Shown: in pieces, positions 43,995-53,392 of the stretch
How the letters are laid out: each line of letters begins with the position of its first letter
How positions within the stretch are numbered: position 1 is the first letter of the stretch
DNA from: an uncultured Lachnospiraceae bacterium
GTDB lineage: Bacteria > Bacillota > Clostridia > Lachnospirales > Lachnospiraceae
NCBI GenBank assembly: GCA_947632555.1
Contig: CANRPU010000001.1
Coordinates: forward strand, 62,001-126,000
DNA: 64,000 nt
Direction of reading: 5' to 3'
Position numbers and translations under genes: made by a program
The notes under the pieces: model-generated
Told to the model about the DNA's origin: nothing
Seen by the model: only the letters and a program-made list of their open reading frames with translations
The model's database searches: none

Positions 43995-46235
43995 GGTCAG
44001 TTTCTCCTTTTTTCCTGCTTTTTATTTCTTTGCCGTAAAATACTATCCATCCCAAAATGCTGACCGCGCCGATCATCATTCCCAGGACCGCGGTCCTGTT
44101 CAGATAGGCAAAAGTAATCCGGTTTTCTCCCGCCTCCGTCATGATCATCATCAATCCGTTCGTTTCCAGGATGGGCACCTCCGTTCCGTTTCTGTACGCG
44201 CGCCAGCCCGCCGCGTAAGGAATGCTGAACAATACCGCCTGCGGGGACCGGGACTGCACGGTACAGGTAAAGCCTCTGGCATCACGGGAAAATGCCTGTA
44301 TATTTTCATGGACCTCTTCTCTTCCGTCCCATATACGCAGTATCTCCCGAAACCGCGGCTCTTCCTCCGGTATTACTACGGCGTTCAGCATGGCAGTTAC
44401 CCGTTCTTCGGGTTCTAATTGTTCAAAATCCTCCTGCGGGATATAGGCTTCGTACGTCGCGCCGATCGTCCTTTTACCGTCGGTTTCGTACAGATAATAT
44501 GTGGCAGACGGGGTTTCTTCTTTTCCCAGCAGACGATATCCTGCGCGGCCCACCAGATCGGACGTTATTTTCCATTTTACGCCCACCAGTTCATAAAAGC
44601 CTTCCGGAATCGGCGGACACACTACCCGCCTGCTTTCTCCCAAAGCCTCCCACAGGGAAAAAACAGAGCCCTCCACCGTATTGAACGTAGACCCCGCCGG
44701 CGAAATTTGCGCAAACGCCGCCGTTACATTGTCCGTGCTGCTCATCCGCCAGGGTTCTTTCTCCATCTCCAGCAGCTTTCCCAGTTTTTCACAGGCTTCC
44801 ACTTTATATTGATACTCCTCTGCGTCTTGTCCCCGCGCCTGCTGATACAGAAACACCGTATAGGATGTTGTGCAAACGGCAAAGGCCCCTATCAGGCATA
44901 TGCCGATCCTGCTTACATATCTGGCCGACAGTTGGGGCAGTATACATAGCAGCGCCGCTCCCAGCACTGCCGTTCCCGATATTAGGCGGTATGCCGTCAC
45001 ATGGTATATGACAGGGTACCTGTATCGGTCCCACCACGCAAATCCTGCCCACAGCAGGATATACCCTACCGTCATGAGAACCGCGCCCCGTCTGACCGGA
45101 TATTCCCGCAGATTCTCCAATACCCGCGCGGACGCTAAAGCAAACAGCAACAGCGGCATATAATACCATCTGCTGTAATAATCCGTAAACAACGTAAACA
45201 TACTGCTTAATACCGGGCAGCTCATAAACAGCAGGCCGAACACGCACATTCTTTTCAGCCAGTCGCGTTTTTTCCTTTTATGCCAGATATAGACCAGCAC
45301 CAATGTCAGCCCTGCCAGCGGAAGATACGCCGAAGAAGAGGTCCAGTCCCCGTCTTCCACACAGGACCAGGACTGCATCATCTCGCCCGGATAAAACAGC
45401 GCCCTGACTATATGCAGAAAGGTACGGCTGTTAAACCGCAGCCCGGCCCGCAGATCCAGAAATGTCCGGCTCCTTGGATTCTGCAGGATAAAGGCAAGCG
45501 ACGGAAGCAGTACCCCCCCGCAATCGCGGTACCCCAAAGCCCTTCCAGGATACATGCCGGAACCTTTTTCCAGTACTGCCGGTTTTCCCATACAAAACGC
45601 AGCAGAAAATAAAAGATGCAGAAAATGATCTCCTGAACGAAAAAATAATAATTGACTATTGCGTTGAGGCCCACTGTAATCGCGAAAATCCCCTTTTTCC
45701 CGTCCTGCAGCAATACCTCCATTCCCCACAGCATCAGGGGGAAAAGCGCTGCCACGTCATGAAAAAAGCCAAACATCAGATTCACTGCCTGAAATCCGGA
45801 AAAAGCATACAGGATGCTTCCCGATATCACCGCGCTTTTTTTCGTAAGAAACCGGCGTAAGTAAAGCCCAGCCGTCAGCCCGGCCACGGCGTATTTTAAC
45901 GCAAAGATCCAGCCTCCCAGATACATGTATTTCACATTCGGGAAAAGCAGGGTTATCCAAAAAAAGGGGGACCCTAAAGCTATAAAGCTTCCCGCGCCTA
46001 TAAAATCCGTTCCCAGGTCAAACTGCCAGTTCCAGAAGACTTCTCCATTTAAGATACCGTTTCTTGCCATTTCATTCAAGGGTATAAAATCATTATCATA
46101 ATCGGTTCCCAGAGAAAAAATCCCCTGTTCCGCCAGAATGTACGGGACAAATACCAGCAAGCCCAACAGCAAATTGATCAGAAAGCAAAGCAGCAGCTCT
46201 TTGTTTTTGGTTATCCGTTCTTTCAACCTTTCCAT
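43918..46235 (-). pseudogene. YfhO-family membrane glycosyltransferase, frameshifted at a G7 tract
   Basis: Two frames form one YfhO-like protein. The first, from ATG at 46235, has LGTDYDNDFIPLNEMARNG in the external loop and about six helices up to GLWGTAIAGG. The second continues at VLLPSLAFILQNP and ends with FSIPYAAGWRAYRNG, the C-terminal hallmark of the family. They meet in a run of seven G (45519-45513 on the minus strand); eight G would restore a protein of about 770 residues, the usual size. The second frame runs 77 bases into pseC; one more A in the A6 run at 44008-44013 would end it 2 bases before the pseC start. YfhO proteins add sugars from polyprenyl phosphate outside the cell. 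Mutation, phase variation and sequencing error are all possible. Confidence 0.8.
45513..45519 (-). repeat. G7 homopolymer at the frameshift in the YfhO-like gene
   Basis: Seven consecutive G on the minus strand lie exactly where the reading frame changes from GTAIAGG to VLLPSLAF. Polymerase slippage by one base here would switch the gene on or off, as in known phase-variable glycan genes, but a run of seven is short for this and miscounting in sequencing is possible. Confidence 0.6.
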
Positions 46236-46242
46236 TTCCTCC

Positions 46243-47286
46243 TTAACTCAACAGCGCCTCCGCCAGCCGTTCCGCGCCCTGCCCATCCACCAGTTCCCGC
46301 CCGTTTCGGGAAAGCCTGCGTCTGAGCGCCGCATCCGCCGCCAATTTATTCATGGCAAAGATCAGCCGTGGGAATAAGGTTTCTCCTTCCGCTTCATAAT
46401 CTCCGCCGCAAAACGCCACGCCCGCTTTTTGAAATCCTTCCACGATCCTCCTCTGATTTTCCACAAAGGAAAAGCAGAGAAACGGCACTCCCGCCGCGCA
46501 CAGTTCATACACGGTAGAACCGCCCGCAGTCACAGCCATATCACATTCCGCCATCAGCGCCGCCATATGCTTTACGTTTTGGTGAACATGGACATTAGGG
46601 TATTTTTCCGACATCTCCGCCAGATATGGCAGATGCGGATTCAGCATACCGCTCACTACATGGTATTCCAGCGTTTTCGCCTCCCCGTCCGCCAGCGCGT
46701 ACCGCAAAAAACACCCGGCCAGATTGTACCGATCGCTTCCGCCGACAGTCACTAACACCCGCCGCGCTTTTTTCGGAAGATCTGTCATTCCCCTGCGGCG
46801 GCCCGCATCGAAAAATTCCGGCCGAAGCGGCGCGTAATCAGGCCCTGTCAGCAGCCTCATATTCCGGCCCCCGGCTGTTCTTAATGCTTCATACTCCGCT
46901 TCTTCCGCGTAGATATTATAATTGATCAGAATATCCACCGGCGCGGGAACGGTTCCGTAATCGTCCATATAAGCCAGTCTGACCGCCTTTCTCAACTGCC
47001 CCAGATATTCTTCCGTCACAAAATAACTGTCCACCAAAAGCAGCTTTGGCCTCTGCTCTTTTATCATTTCCAGTAAAACCGGCAGTTCCCGCTCCGGTTC
47101 CCGATAAGAGGAACGCAGTATACGGAAGGCCTGTCCCCTCTCAGTAAGCAGTTCCTCTGCCGCTTCATCGGCAGTCAGAAAAAGCACTTCCTCCCCCAGT
47201 TTTCTGAGTGCATCCGCGACGGAAAGGCATCTCATGATATGTCCTGTACCGATCGTTTCATTGGCATCCGCCCGTATCCAGATCAT
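46243..47286 (-). CDS. pseG: PseG-like UDP-sugar hydrolase
   Basis: A 347-residue GT-B-fold hydrolase. MIWIRADANETIGTGHIMRC (1-20) carries the conserved His16 loop; LVDSYFVTEEYLG, YMDDYGTVPAPVDILIN and VTVGGSDRYNLAG with TAGGSTVYELCAAG are PseG hallmarks. It releases UDP from UDP-2,4-diacetamido-2,4,6-trideoxy-L-altrose. The ATG at 47286 follows AGGAG by 6 bases, better than a GTG at 47304. It stands 14 bases after the pseI-pseH fusion gene and 8 before the YfhO-like gene. Its presence separates pseudaminic acid from legionaminic acid pathways, which use a 2-epimerase/hydrolase here. Confidence 0.88.
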   Translation of the reverse strand: MIWIRADANETIGTGHIMRCLSVADALRKLGEEVLFLTADEAAEELLTERGQAFRILRSSYREPERELPVLLEMIKEQRPKLLLVDSYFVTEEYLGQLRKAVRLAYMDDYGTVPAPVDILINYNIYAEEAEYEALRTAGGRNMRLLTGPDYAPLRPEFFDAGRRRGMTDLPKKARRVLVTVGGSDRYNLAGCFLRYALADGEAKTLEYHVVSGMLNPHLPYLAEMSEKYPNVHVHQNVKHMAALMAECDMAVTAGGSTVYELCAAGVPFLCFSFVENQRRIVEGFQKAGVAFCGGDYEAEGETLFPRLIFAMNKLAADAALRRRLSRNGRELVDGQGAERLAEALLS

Positions 47287-47300
47287 CCTATACTCCTGCT

Positions 47301-48800
47301 TCACATCGTTTTTGAAAATACCATATACTCTTCTTCCTGCCCGGTTCTTCTATAGCCAAGCTTTTCCACTGTTTTTTGGGAAGCTGTATTCCCGTTTTTG
47401 ATGTTCGCGTAAAACGTGGTAACGGAAGGTGTTTTTTTCAGCGTATGTTTTTGTCCGAGCCAGATCATAGGAGCGGAATATCCCCTGTGCCGGTATCCGG
47501 GCGCTATCTGATAGCTGATCTCCGCCCCGGTATCCGAAACCAGGTCCGTCCGGAATACTCCCACAGGGGTATTTCCATGATAGCAGATGTAGATACTGCG
47601 CGTTTTGGACACCAGAGAAGATTCATACCATATACAATGATCTTCCCAGGCGATCGGCTCCCCGGAAAAGGACTGCGCACGGGTTTCGGGATCATTGGCC
47701 CAGGTAAATACCAGCTCGCAGTGTTCCTTTTTTGCCGGTACCAGCGTCAGATAATCCCTGATCGCATACGGATCAAGGGGCGTGCCCCGCTTTAACCCGC
47801 TCTCGCAGACCTTGCCAAGCACATGTTCATATTCTCTGGGCGCGAGTCCATATCCGGGCCGGATGATACGGATATTCTCCTCTGTCAGTTTTTCTCCCGG
47901 AGCAATATCCTTTACCGCGAACAGCGAGCGGCGAAAAACCACACTGGATTCCTCCTGACGGCTTACGCCGTAAAAAACTCCTCCCAGGGCCTGCTCCGCA
48001 TTTCTGACCGCTTCCACCATGGCTTTAAACTCCGCCGGTGTCATGGAAAACGAAGCATCCGGATTTTCGATCTCTCTGCTCAGGCAGAAATGCTTCTCGA
48101 TCACGGAAGCGCCCAGCGCTACCGCCGTCACCGCGCTTAAAGAACCCATGGAATGATCGGAAAGGCCTACGGGAAACCCGAACCTTTCTTTCATATCCGC
48201 AATGGTCCTCAGATGCATGTCCGCCGGATCCGCCGGATAAGCGCTGGAACATTTCAAAAGCACGATCTGCTTGTTTCCTGTCCGCAATATAGTGTCTACA
48301 GCTTCTCTGATCTCCTCTGCCGCAGCCATGCCGGTAGAAAGGATAATGGGCTTCCCCTTTGAGGCTGCATAGGAAATCAAAGGCAGATCCACCAGTTCAA
48401 AGGAAGCGATCTTGTAAAATCCCACCCCCAGGTTTTCCAGAAAATCCACCGCGGTTTTGTCAAAGGGAGTGGAGAGAAAGTCAATCCCTGCTCTGTCGGC
48501 TTCTTCTTTTATGGTGCCCTGCCATTCCCAGGGCGTATAGGCCTTTCCGTACAGGCTGTAAAGATTTTCCCCTTTCCAGGTACCGTTTTCTATTTCAAAA
48601 TAGGAATTATGACAGTCTATGGTAAGCGTGTCCGGCGTATAGGTCTGGATCTTGATGCAGTCCGCTCCGCACTCTTTGGCCTTCCATACGATCTCTTTGG
48701 CCCGTTCCAGGCTCCCTGCATGGTTAGCGGACATTTCCGCGATCATATACACCGGACAGCCGTTTCCTATTTTTCTTTTTCCCACTTCTATGGTTTCCAT
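47301..48800 (-). CDS. pseI: Fused pseudaminic acid synthase and N-acetyltransferase (PseI-PseH)
   Basis: A 499-residue two-function protein. Residues 1-290 form the NeuB-type barrel with YMIAEMSANHAGS, CIKIQTYTPDTLTID and VGLSDHSMGS; 291-349 is an antifreeze-like SAF domain. Residues 351-499 form a GNAT domain: FTWANDPETRAQSF then EPIAWEDHCIWYE near its start resemble PseH, and APGYRHRGYS and NTASQKTVEKLGY are the acetyl-CoA and C-terminal motifs. PseI condenses 2,4-diacetamido-trideoxy-altrose with phosphoenolpyruvate; PseH acetylates the 4-amine made by PseC. The fusion would join the steps before and after PseG. GGAGG lies 7 bases before the ATG. Confidence 0.9.
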   Translation of the reverse strand: METIEVGKRKIGNGCPVYMIAEMSANHAGSLERAKEIVWKAKECGADCIKIQTYTPDTLTIDCHNSYFEIENGTWKGENLYSLYGKAYTPWEWQGTIKEEADRAGIDFLSTPFDKTAVDFLENLGVGFYKIASFELVDLPLISYAASKGKPIILSTGMAAAEEIREAVDTILRTGNKQIVLLKCSSAYPADPADMHLRTIADMKERFGFPVGLSDHSMGSLSAVTAVALGASVIEKHFCLSREIENPDASFSMTPAEFKAMVEAVRNAEQALGGVFYGVSRQEESSVVFRRSLFAVKDIAPGEKLTEENIRIIRPGYGLAPREYEHVLGKVCESGLKRGTPLDPYAIRDYLTLVPAKKEHCELVFTWANDPETRAQSFSGEPIAWEDHCIWYESSLVSKTRSIYICYHGNTPVGVFRTDLVSDTGAEISYQIAPGYRHRGYSAPMIWLGQKHTLKKTPSVTTFYANIKNGNTASQKTVEKLGYRRTGQEEEYMVFSKTM

Positions 48801-48824
48801 TGTTCCGCCTCCGTTCCTGTCTTT

Positions 48825-49871
48825 TCAAATCCACTTCTTTACGCCGGGGATCCTGCTAAGCAGATACACGGGCACAAAGGTAACAGCCGTCATGAGGATC
48901 ACCGACAGCGGAATGGAAATCCAGGGCGGCGCGAAAAGCGTGTTCCAGCCCAGGCGCCGTCCGAAGGCCAGCACAAGCGGGTGAAGAAGATAAATGCCCA
49001 GCGTGTACCCGGAAAGCTTTTCCAGCAGCCGGTTCCCGCGGATATGCAGATGTTTTCCCAGAATGAACAACACCGCGGTGCTGAGAAACGCGGTAAGCAG
49101 CAGCGGATTGTTCAAAATAGTGGAAAGCCTTCCCTCCCTTACGGAATAAACATTGCAAACGTGGATTTCGATCCCGAGAGAAACAAGTCCCACCGCTCCT
49201 AAAGCCAGCAGACCCCCCCTTTTTAATCCGGGCAGAAATTCATGGATCACATGTCCCAGTACAAAATATCCCAGGTAGCTGAAAAACATATAGTTGTCGA
49301 TTTGATCATACAGGCTCCACACGATGGTCCGGTAAGGGAAATCAAACAGGAGCGCCGTAGGGATCAGTATCCCCAGAAGGAAATACAGCCCCAGAAACCA
49401 CAGACATTTGTTCCTCTCCCGGGTAAATCCCCGGATAAAAGGTGTCACAAGGTACAGCGCGGCCATCATGGGCAGAAACCAAAGATGATACATTCCCTGC
49501 CCCAGCAGCGCCTTCAAAACAATTTCCTGTTTTACGTTTTCCAGGCTGAAAGGGACTTTCCCGACAATAAAATTAACGGTATTGTAAAACATCATCCAAA
49601 AGAAATACAGCACAACCAGTCTTCCGATTTTTCCAAAGTAAAGCTTCTTAAAGTCCGCATTATAATTCTCAGACAGCATCAGGGCTCCGCTGATCATGAC
49701 AAACAGCGGAACTCCTAAAACGGAAAAACAGTCAAACGCATCCATGACCGCAAAGGTAAAACTGTCCACCGGAACTTCTTCAATATAAGAAGCCGTCACA
49801 TGTCCGCAGACCACCATCACGCACGCCGTCACCCGCAGGAAATCCAAATACGCCGTTTTTTCCCGTTCCAT
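48825..49871 (-). CDS. Acyltransferase family 3 membrane protein (OafA-like)
   Basis: A 348-residue integral membrane acyltransferase with about ten helices. AYLDFLRVTACVMVVCGH (7-24) carries the Arg and His pair that is conserved in family 3, and VPLFVMISGALML follows in helix 2. These enzymes move acetyl or similar groups across the membrane to sugar hydroxyls. The ATG at 49871 has GGAGG 9 bases before it and lies 1 base past the pseF stop, so the target may be pseudaminic acid or its neighbouring residue (inference). Confidence 0.87.
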   Translation of the reverse strand: MEREKTAYLDFLRVTACVMVVCGHVTASYIEEVPVDSFTFAVMDAFDCFSVLGVPLFVMISGALMLSENYNADFKKLYFGKIGRLVVLYFFWMMFYNTVNFIVGKVPFSLENVKQEIVLKALLGQGMYHLWFLPMMAALYLVTPFIRGFTRERNKCLWFLGLYFLLGILIPTALLFDFPYRTIVWSLYDQIDNYMFFSYLGYFVLGHVIHEFLPGLKRGGLLALGAVGLVSLGIEIHVCNVYSVREGRLSTILNNPLLLTAFLSTAVLFILGKHLHIRGNRLLEKLSGYTLGIYLLHPLVLAFGRRLGWNTLFAPPWISIPLSVILMTAVTFVPVYLLSRIPGVKKWI

Positions 49872-49872
49872 G

Positions 49873-50589
49873 TTAAAATTCCTCCGCGGCATTTCTCCGG
49901 TTTAGCACCCGGTACTTGACTTCCGCTATCTCCCAGTCTTCCTCCGTGTCAATGTCCTGCGCTTCCAGCTCCGGCAGCTCAAAGGGAATGGTTTTATCCA
50001 TCACCAGCCGTTTCTGCCGTAAAAAGCTCTCTGTCCGAAAGCAGTAAAACTGCCCCGCATCATGATAAAACGGTTCCAGATCCTGGGATCTGGTAAACAT
50101 ATGCTCCGGCCAGCGGAAGGCCAAAAGCCCGTCCCGCAGAACCACCCCTCTCTGAGGCGGGAAACCAAACCGTACAACGGGCAGCAGACTGTCCGCTCCG
50201 GATTGCGCGAGCATATCCATCGCCTTTCGCAGTTTCTCCGCGGATACAAAAGGCGCGGTAGGATACAGGCAGCAGACATAATCAAAGTTCTTTCCCTGCT
50301 TTTGGTAAGCGTCCAGCACCTCCAGCAGGACATCCGTAGTCGTAGCGTAATCGCCGGCATTTTTTTCACTGCGCTTAAACGGCACTGCCGCTCCCGCTTT
50401 TCCTGCCAGCGCCGTTATTGCTTCATCTTCCGTAGACACCATGACTTCATCAAAAACGCCTGATGACAGCGCCGCTTCTATGGAATACAAAATAATGGGT
50501 TTTCCCAGAAAAGGCTTCAGATTTTTCCCGGGGATCCGTTTACTGCCTCCCCTCGCGGTGATCACCGCCACCTTTTTCTTATTTTCCAT
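49873..50589 (-). CDS. pseF: PseF-like CMP-pseudaminic acid cytidylyltransferase
   Basis: A 238-residue cytidylyltransferase. VAVITARGGSKRIPGKN (8-24) is the CTP-binding signature, followed by LKPFLGKPII; YVCCLYPTAPFVSAEKL and DAGQFYCFRTESFL match PseF rather than NeuA. It activates pseudaminic acid as the CMP-sugar. It stands 4 bases after a GT2 gene and 1 base before the acyltransferase gene. With pseC, pseG and the pseI-pseH fusion the pathway is complete except for PseB. A legionaminic acid enzyme would be the main alternative, but PseG argues against it. Confidence 0.87.
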   Translation of the reverse strand: MENKKKVAVITARGGSKRIPGKNLKPFLGKPIILYSIEAALSSGVFDEVMVSTEDEAITALAGKAGAAVPFKRSEKNAGDYATTTDVLLEVLDAYQKQGKNFDYVCCLYPTAPFVSAEKLRKAMDMLAQSGADSLLPVVRFGFPPQRGVVLRDGLLAFRWPEHMFTRSQDLEPFYHDAGQFYCFRTESFLRQKRLVMDKTIPFELPELEAQDIDTEEDWEIAEVKYRVLNRRNAAEEF

Positions 50590-50593
50590 TTTC

Positions 50594-51625
50594 CTATCCT
50601 CTTCTCAAAAATTTTCTGACCTTCCTGTACGTTTGGAGCGCCTGATAACAGCCAAAGAACAGCAGTCTGGACTTCGTCAGGAGTGCGATCAGTTTCCTCT
50701 CCTCCGAGCCGATCCTCTCCTTATAATAGGCGTTTCGCTGAAATTCCGGAAAACATTGCTTCTGTCCGCGCCACAGTTCTCCCACAAAACGGTACTTTCC
50801 CTTCATTCTGCCGCTCATGCAGCTGAATAGCGTATTCACCAGATACAATTCCGTAAACTTAAATTCCAGTTCCGCCGGATATATCCGATCCAGCCCCCTC
50901 TCCCTGCACTGTTCCACCAGCAGTTCCATGGAACGCATCCGGTCCCTGCAGCGGCTCACAGAAATTTCGTGAACCGTGGAATTTCCATGCTGATAATAGT
51001 AATAAAGAGGTTCCTCCACCCGCTCAAAATGTGTGCAGTACAGCATCCAAAGAGGCGCCATACAGTTATCTTCATAAAAAATATCCTGGGGAAACCAAAG
51101 CCCGTTCCCAACGATCACATCCCTGCGGTAGATCTTGACCACCATGCTTCCGGGCTGTAAAAACAGCAGTTTCTTTTTTTCCAGGGTCAGCGCTCCCGTC
51201 TGTTCCGGAGTGTTCATCCGCACCGGCTTTCCCGCTTCCATCGTATGGTTACGCACCAGACTGTAGTCGCATCCGACCACGTCCGCGCCGGCGGCCTGTG
51301 CCTTCCGCAAAAGCTTTTCAAACATCTCCGGCGCCGCCCAGTCATCGCTGTCCATGAAACCGATATATTCGCCCCTGGCGGCCTGAATGCCCAGATTTCT
51401 CGCGCCGCCCTGACGGTGATTCTGTGGGGAAGCAATGACCCGCACCAGGCCCGGATACTTTTTTTCGTACTCCCGCAGGATATCCAGAGAAGCATCCGTG
51501 GAAGCATCGTCTACCGCGATGATCTCATAGTCCTCCGCGGTCTGCGCCGTTAAAGAATCCATACAGAAGCGCAGGTTTCCGTCCGCGGCCATATTATAAA
51601 CCGGCACGATAATACTCAGCTTCAT
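50594..51625 (-). CDS. GT2 glycosyltransferase
   Basis: A 343-residue GT2 enzyme. LSIIVPVYNMAADGNLRF, VDDASTDASLD, RQGGARNLGIQAA and FMDSDDWAAPEM are in place, and FYEDNCMAPLWML carries the acidic base region. The C-terminal 80 residues are basic without a clear membrane helix. The ATG at 51625 overlaps the flippase stop (ATGA), and GAGGG is 4-5 bases before. Because the nearby sialyltransferase-like enzyme would add the acidic sugar, this enzyme may make its acceptor (inference). Confidence 0.87.
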   Translation of the reverse strand: MKLSIIVPVYNMAADGNLRFCMDSLTAQTAEDYEIIAVDDASTDASLDILREYEKKYPGLVRVIASPQNHRQGGARNLGIQAARGEYIGFMDSDDWAAPEMFEKLLRKAQAAGADVVGCDYSLVRNHTMEAGKPVRMNTPEQTGALTLEKKKLLFLQPGSMVVKIYRRDVIVGNGLWFPQDIFYEDNCMAPLWMLYCTHFERVEEPLYYYYQHGNSTVHEISVSRCRDRMRSMELLVEQCRERGLDRIYPAELEFKFTELYLVNTLFSCMSGRMKGKYRFVGELWRGQKQCFPEFQRNAYYKERIGSEERKLIALLTKSRLLFFGCYQALQTYRKVRKFLRRG

Positions 51626-53361
51626 CTTTCCCTCTCTACTCTGCCGTCCTGCACCCGGTAAACCATATCGCACTTTTCAATAGTCTGAAGCCGGTGGGCA
51701 ATGATCAGCAGCGTCTTTTTTCCGTAAAGGCGGTTAATGGAATCCATAATGGCCGCCTCCGTATCGTTATCCAGCGCGGACGTGGCCTCATCCAGGATCA
51801 ACACTTCCGGATCCCCGTACAGAGCCCTGGCGATGCCGATACGCTGCCGCTGTCCGCCGGATAAACGGATCCCTCTTTCTCCGATACCGGTATCCAGTCC
51901 CTCCGGCAGTGATCTCACAAATTCATCCAGCTGAGCCTCCCGCAGTACCTCCCAAACCCGGTCGTTGTCAATTTTTTCTTCCGGTACGCCAAACGCGACG
52001 TTTTTCCGAATGGTATCGTCCAGCATAAATATCATCTGGGGAATATAGCCGATATTTTTCAGCCAGGAACGATAGTGCTCCCTGATATCCACGCCATCGG
52101 CGCGGACGGTGCCGGACTGCAGTTTCAGCAGTCCCAGCAGGATATCCACCACAGTGCTTTTTCCCGCCCCGGAAGTTCCCACGATACCCACTGCCGCGCC
52201 CACGGGAATACGCAGGCTGGCCCGGTCAAAAATCAATTTTTCGGTATTCGGGTAAGCATACGTAACGTCCCGCAGCTCGATGCTCTCTTTCACGGGAAGC
52301 TTTTCGTCATCTGTGGAAAATACGCTCATATCCACCCGTTCATTCTGTATTTCGTCCTGCAGATTATCACTGACCCCCATAAAGAACGGTTCAAAATAAG
52401 CGATGGAATTGATCTGATTGCTGATACGGTTCACACAGGGCAGCAGCACAAAAGCCGCTGCTGCCAGCGTAGAAAGCACACTCAGCATATTCTCGGTAGA
52501 AGCTCCCGACGCCACCTGAAAGATCATGTATCCCACCATAGCCGCCACGCAGGCCGTTTCCAGCAGCAGTTTCGGGATATTGTTATACAGGCTGTACCGC
52601 TGCACCGCGTTCACATAACCTCTGCCACAGGCAACATATTCCTGTATGAAATACCGTTCCCTGCCGCTGACCTTTACTTCTTTGATGCCCTGTACCGTCT
52701 GAGAGATACATTTGAACAGGCCGCTGTAATAATCCTGATTTTCCTTTCCCGCCTTATACATGACAGGCTTCAGTACTTTTTTCACCAGCACCATCAGCGC
52801 CACCAGCACCGCCGCCAGCACCATGGTCATAGTTCCGTTGGTAATAAAACAATAAGCCACAACGCACAGGGAAACCGCTCCGTCGGACAAAAGCTGCAGC
52901 AGGGCCAGGATCAGCGCGTACATATTGTTGACATCGGATGTAATGCTGCGCTGCACTACGGCAGTATCCGCGTTCAGAAAAAACTCATAGTCCCGGCGCA
53001 GATAGTTCCGCATCATCCGCTCCGAAGTCCGAAACTGGTTGGTGTACACAAACGCCAAGGTCAGTTTCTGCTGGATATACAAAAAGAGATTTTTCACTAC
53101 AAATACGGCGATCAGAAGGATCATGACCATAACGGAAAAGCTCCTGTAATCCCCGCAGCCGGATAATCTGTACAGTTCTCCCGCTATCCGGCTGTTTTTT
53201 ACCGCTTCCGGATCGACCACGATATTGACTGCCTGCACCAGCATGCCGACTCCCGCGGTCTGAAGGAAAGCGCTGATCACCATCAGCACGATCAGTCCCG
53301 CCATAGTCCGTTTCTGCCTGCCGTCCAGCAGTACATGTAGTTTTCTGATGATCTTGACCAC
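51622..53361 (-). CDS. ABC-type lipid-linked oligosaccharide flippase (PglK-like)
   Basis: A 579-residue half-transporter: six helices in the first 330 residues, then an ATPase domain with GTSGAGKSTVVDILLG (Walker A, about 395-410), LSGGQRQRIGIARAL (signature) and VLILDEATSALD (Walker B). Size and domain order match PglK/WlaB, which flips undecaprenyl-diphosphate-linked heptasaccharide, as well as MsbA-like exporters. The start is the GTG at 53361, with GGAGG 7 bases before; ATG-based extensions lack support. It stands in the pseudaminic module and is a second flippase beside Wzx at 7337. Confidence 0.85.
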   Translation of the reverse strand: MVKIIRKLHVLLDGRQKRTMAGLIVLMVISAFLQTAGVGMLVQAVNIVVDPEAVKNSRIAGELYRLSGCGDYRSFSVMVMILLIAVFVVKNLFLYIQQKLTLAFVYTNQFRTSERMMRNYLRRDYEFFLNADTAVVQRSITSDVNNMYALILALLQLLSDGAVSLCVVAYCFITNGTMTMVLAAVLVALMVLVKKVLKPVMYKAGKENQDYYSGLFKCISQTVQGIKEVKVSGRERYFIQEYVACGRGYVNAVQRYSLYNNIPKLLLETACVAAMVGYMIFQVASGASTENMLSVLSTLAAAAFVLLPCVNRISNQINSIAYFEPFFMGVSDNLQDEIQNERVDMSVFSTDDEKLPVKESIELRDVTYAYPNTEKLIFDRASLRIPVGAAVGIVGTSGAGKSTVVDILLGLLKLQSGTVRADGVDIREHYRSWLKNIGYIPQMIFMLDDTIRKNVAFGVPEEKIDNDRVWEVLREAQLDEFVRSLPEGLDTGIGERGIRLSGGQRQRIGIARALYGDPEVLILDEATSALDNDTEAAIMDSINRLYGKKTLLIIAHRLQTIEKCDMVYRVQDGRVERER

Positions 53362-53392
53362 GATTTGTCCTCCGTTTTCATCTGAGGCTGTA

